Assembly: GCA_030636125.1 (NCBI GenBank)
Contig: DAOVXM010000092.1
Span: 1-8,155 of the forward strand
Direction of reading: 5' to 3'
DNA from: Chloroflexota bacterium
GTDB lineage: Bacteria > Chloroflexota > Anaerolineae > Anaerolineales > UBA4823
DNA length: 8,155 bases
Shown here: positions 6,738 to 8,155 of the stretch, piece after piece
Position numbering within the stretch: position 1 is the stretch's first letter
Layout: each line of letters opens with the position of its first letter
Notes under the pieces: generated by a model
Seen by the model: the letters and a program-made list of their open reading frames with translations, nothing else
Told to the model about the DNA's origin: nothing
Database searches by the model: none
Made by a program: the position numbers and the translations under genes

Positions 6738-6755
6738 TTTACCTTTGACATGGGG
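6727..6755. repeat. 29-bp inverted repeat joining two divergent -35 boxes (candidate operator)
   Basis: CCCCATGTCAA (6727-6737) and TTGACATGGGG (6745-6755) are perfect 11-bp inverted copies around a 7-nt centre. The inner six bases of each arm are the -35 hexamer of a promoter pointing away from the centre. The perfect outer ATGGGG extension is not needed for sigma-70 recognition, so it suggests a dimeric regulator binding between the two promoters. It is followed by TTTT on the plus strand and could fold like a terminator, but no gene lies upstream to terminate. Confidence 0.7.
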
Positions 6756-6774
6756 TTTTCATGATCAATATAAT
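6745..6774 (+). promoter_or_regulatory. Divergent consensus sigma-70 promoter (distal amrS promoter)
   Basis: TTGACA (6745-6750), an 18-nt spacer and TATAAT (6769-6774) face the amrS gene. The predicted start near 6781 gives a leader of about 228 nt before amrS. The -10 lies in an imperfect dyad, GATCAATATAATGATC (6763-6778), with 7 of 8 base pairs matched. The first 11 bases from the -35 onward and the TATAATG at the -10 are identical to the opposing promoter. Confidence 0.65.
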
Positions 6775-6836
6775 GATCTGCAAGGATTTTTACACTTGGA
6801 AGGGTGTTTTGGCCTCATTAATATGGATGAATGTGC

Positions 6837-6865
6837 TTGAATCCTATCGATAAATTTGCTATATT
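6837..6865 (+). promoter_or_regulatory. Possible proximal amrS promoter with extended -10
   Basis: TTGAAT (6837-6842) is followed after 17 nt by TATATT (6860-6865), which has an upstream TG in the extended -10 position (TGCTATATT). It would start transcription near 6872 and leave a leader of about 137 nt. The AT-rich surroundings make chance matches likely, so this is weaker than the promoter at 6745-6774. Confidence 0.4.
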
Positions 6866-6892
6866 ATAATTGTAGTCACCGCCCTGCTCATC

Positions 6893-6954
6893 CAAGCCGG
6901 GCAAATCTCCGTTCTCACAGAGGTCATTTTTTTCTTTTCACGGTGCCTGGCTTG
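6893..6954 (+). promoter_or_regulatory. Inverted repeat in the amrS leader
   Basis: CAAGCCGGGCA (6893-6903) can pair with TGCCTGGCTTG (6944-6954) as an 11-bp RNA stem with a single G-U pair, enclosing 40 nt with a T7 tract. The T tract is inside the loop rather than after the stem, so this is not a standard terminator. It lies 54 nt before the amrS start and may be a regulatory fold. The remainder of the plus-side gap (6775-7008) holds a small hairpin with a GGAA tetraloop (6792-6807) and no convincing gene. Confidence 0.4.
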
Positions 6955-7008
6955 ATGATCAATCCAGGTACAATTGATTCTCTCAATGTCATCAAGAGGT
7001 AAGAGCAT

Positions 7009-8055
7009 ATGCAAGAGGCAATGCTTTACAAGAAAATCGGGGATAAGCGTGTGCGTTGTACTCTTTGCGCGCATGGTTGTGTAATCGCGGAGGGCAAGTT
7101 TGGGGTCTGCAAAGTTCGTCAGAACATTGAGGGGACGCTCTACACGCGGGTATACGGACGCACCATTAGTCAAAACGTGGATCCCTTAGAGAAAAAACCC
7201 CTTTACCATTTCCTCCCCGGAGCTAAAGCCTACTCCATAGCTACACCGGGATGCAACTTTCAATGCCGCTGGTGCCAGAACTGGGAAATATCCCAGATGC
7301 CGCGCGAAACCCATCTTATCGCCGGACGTGTAGCGAGCCCTGAAGAGGTCGTCGATTCTGCGTTGCAAACCGGCAGTCGTGCGATTGCCTACACCTACAC
7401 CGAACCAACGATTTTCTTTGAGTACGCCTACCACATCGCGCTCCTGGCTCATCTGGCCGGACTGGCGAACGTTTACGTGACCAATGGTTATATGAGCCCT
7501 GAAATGCTGGAAACAATCCACCCTTACCTGGATGCCGCCAATGTTGACCTGAAGGCATTTCGCAAGAAAACTTACCACCGCTACGTAGGGGCTGGATTGA
7601 AACCAGTGCTGGAAAACTTAAAGACCATGAAGCGGATGGGCATCTGGGTCGAAGTGACCACGCTGGTAATTCCAGGCCTTAACGATAGCCCGGAAGAGCT
7701 GCGCGATATTGCTCAATTCATCATCACCGAATTGGGACATGATACCCCCTGGCATATTAGTCGCTTTTTTCCTGGTTATAAGATGAACGACCGTCCTCCA
7801 ACGCCACTCAAGACACTGCGACAAGCACGATCTATTGGATTGGCTGAAGGACTGCACCACGTATACCTTGGGAACGTAGGGGAAGACGCCAATACCTACT
7901 GCCATCAATGCAGAGGCTTACTTATCCGGCGGCGAGGTTATTGGGTTACTGAAAATCACCTCAAAGATGGTCTCTGTCCAGATTGTGACACGGCGGTGGC
8001 TGGCGTGTGGACAGATCCAATACACCGAGATGACCGCGACTTGTCTGCCCGCTAA
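7009..8055 (+). CDS. amrS: AmmeMemoRadiSam system radical SAM enzyme
   Basis: The 348-residue product is a radical SAM enzyme of the AmrS family, formerly annotated as a pyruvate formate-lyase activase relative. The [4Fe-4S]/SAM motif is C82-x3-C86-x2-C89 (CNFQCRWCQN). The N-terminus has the family signature CTLCAHGC (C17, C20, C24) with C34, followed by VRQN and YGRT. A C-terminal cysteine pair set (C298, C301, C323, C326) resembles a zinc ribbon. AmrS occurs with MEMO1-like and AMMECR1-like proteins and its substrate is not firmly established. No MEMO or AMMECR1 gene is visible here. The start ATG at 7009 has GAGG 9 nt upstream; an ATG four codons later (7021) is a possible alternative but has a site too close. 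It is divergent from the kor-hdr operon and shares its promoter region, which hints at common control. Confidence 0.93.
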   Translation: MQEAMLYKKIGDKRVRCTLCAHGCVIAEGKFGVCKVRQNIEGTLYTRVYGRTISQNVDPLEKKPLYHFLPGAKAYSIATPGCNFQCRWCQNWEISQMPRETHLIAGRVASPEEVVDSALQTGSRAIAYTYTEPTIFFEYAYHIALLAHLAGLANVYVTNGYMSPEMLETIHPYLDAANVDLKAFRKKTYHRYVGAGLKPVLENLKTMKRMGIWVEVTTLVIPGLNDSPEELRDIAQFIITELGHDTPWHISRFFPGYKMNDRPPTPLKTLRQARSIGLAEGLHHVYLGNVGEDANTYCHQCRGLLIRRRGYWVTENHLKDGLCPDCDTAVAGVWTDPIHRDDRDLSAR

Positions 8056-8121
8056 TCAACGGCATGCAGGCATCCCGCACTACAACCAGGGAACTAGTAA
8101 CATTCAGTGAAGGGGCATAAT

Positions 8122-8155
8122 ATGGAACTCGACCTCACTATTCTCAAACAATACC
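8122..8155 (+). CDS. Start of an unrecognised gene downstream of amrS (cut by window edge)
   Basis: An ATG at 8122 is preceded by AAGGGG with a 6-nt spacer, a strong Shine-Dalgarno match, and opens a frame reading MELDLTILKQY up to the edge. Eleven codons are too few to assign a family. It starts 66 nt after amrS, with no terminator-like hairpin between them, so it is probably co-transcribed with amrS. Confidence 0.55.
   Translation, partial: MELDLTILKQY

Noticed and set aside
6727..6759. The 29-bp inverted repeat as an intrinsic terminator (stem followed by TTTT on the plus strand)
   Set aside because: No plus-strand gene lies upstream to be terminated, and both arms serve as -35 boxes, so an operator and promoter reading explains it better.
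6955..7002. Possible 15-residue leader peptide (MINPGTIDSLNVIKR) before amrS
   Set aside because: The frame ends inside the amrS ribosome site, which could suggest coupling, but there is no good Shine-Dalgarno site for it and no run of a regulatory amino acid. Too short to support.
6859..7173. Minus-strand frame of 104 codons across the amrS start
   Set aside because: It is antisense to the recognised N-terminus of amrS and includes the amrS promoter region; the product shows no family features.
1..8155. CRISPR arrays, tRNA or rRNA genes, insertion sequences, prophage or defence genes
   Set aside because: I found no spaced direct repeats, no tRNA-like cloverleaf, no transposase and no terminal repeats; the content is a metabolic gene cluster.

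Overview
The window carries a compact anaerobic redox gene cluster from what is most likely a bacterium. The promoters are close to the sigma-70 consensus, most starts have Shine-Dalgarno sites, and the genes are packed tightly. Base composition is roughly balanced in the genes and clearly AT-rich in the central intergenic region. The protein style (a long, double-module HdrA next to a four-subunit KorDABC) would suit an anaerobic Chloroflexota (Anaerolineae-like) member. That is a guess from family impressions, not something the sequence proves.

Minus strand, read from about 6740 down to 1, is one probable operon. It runs korD (two-cluster ferredoxin subunit), korA (alpha), korB (beta, thiamine diphosphate binding), korC (gamma), then a very large hdrA (1138 aa, two flavin modules and a C-terminal MvhD domain), then the first 46 codons of an HdrC/HdrD-like iron-sulfur protein cut by the window edge. 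korD and korA are 2 nt apart, korA and korB overlap by ATGA, and the Shine-Dalgarno site of korC overlaps the stop codon of korB. hdrA follows after 34 nt. A 102-nt gap separates hdrA from the hdrC-like gene.

Plus strand, from about 6745 to the right edge, holds amrS, the radical SAM enzyme of the AmmeMemoRadiSam system, and the first 11 codons of an unrecognised gene.

The two transcription units diverge from a 504-nt gene-free stretch (6505-7008) that is unusually rich in structure. Two near-perfect sigma-70 promoters sit back to back, and their -35 boxes are the inner ends of a perfect 11-bp inverted repeat with a 7-nt centre. Each -10 box lies in its own dyad. A Rex-like operator covers the predicted korD start site. 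The korD leader is about 200 nt long, ends in a hairpin with a U-rich tail, and has no visible Shine-Dalgarno site.

Working model (inference): Kor interconverts a 2-oxoacid, CoA and ferredoxin with an acyl-CoA and CO2. The Hdr complex (HdrA plus downstream HdrC/B-type subunits) passes electrons between ferredoxin, an MvhD-linked donor and a disulfide or other acceptor by flavin-based bifurcation or confurcation. Co-transcription under a redox-sensing operator would tie 2-oxoacid metabolism to the cell's NADH/ferredoxin state.
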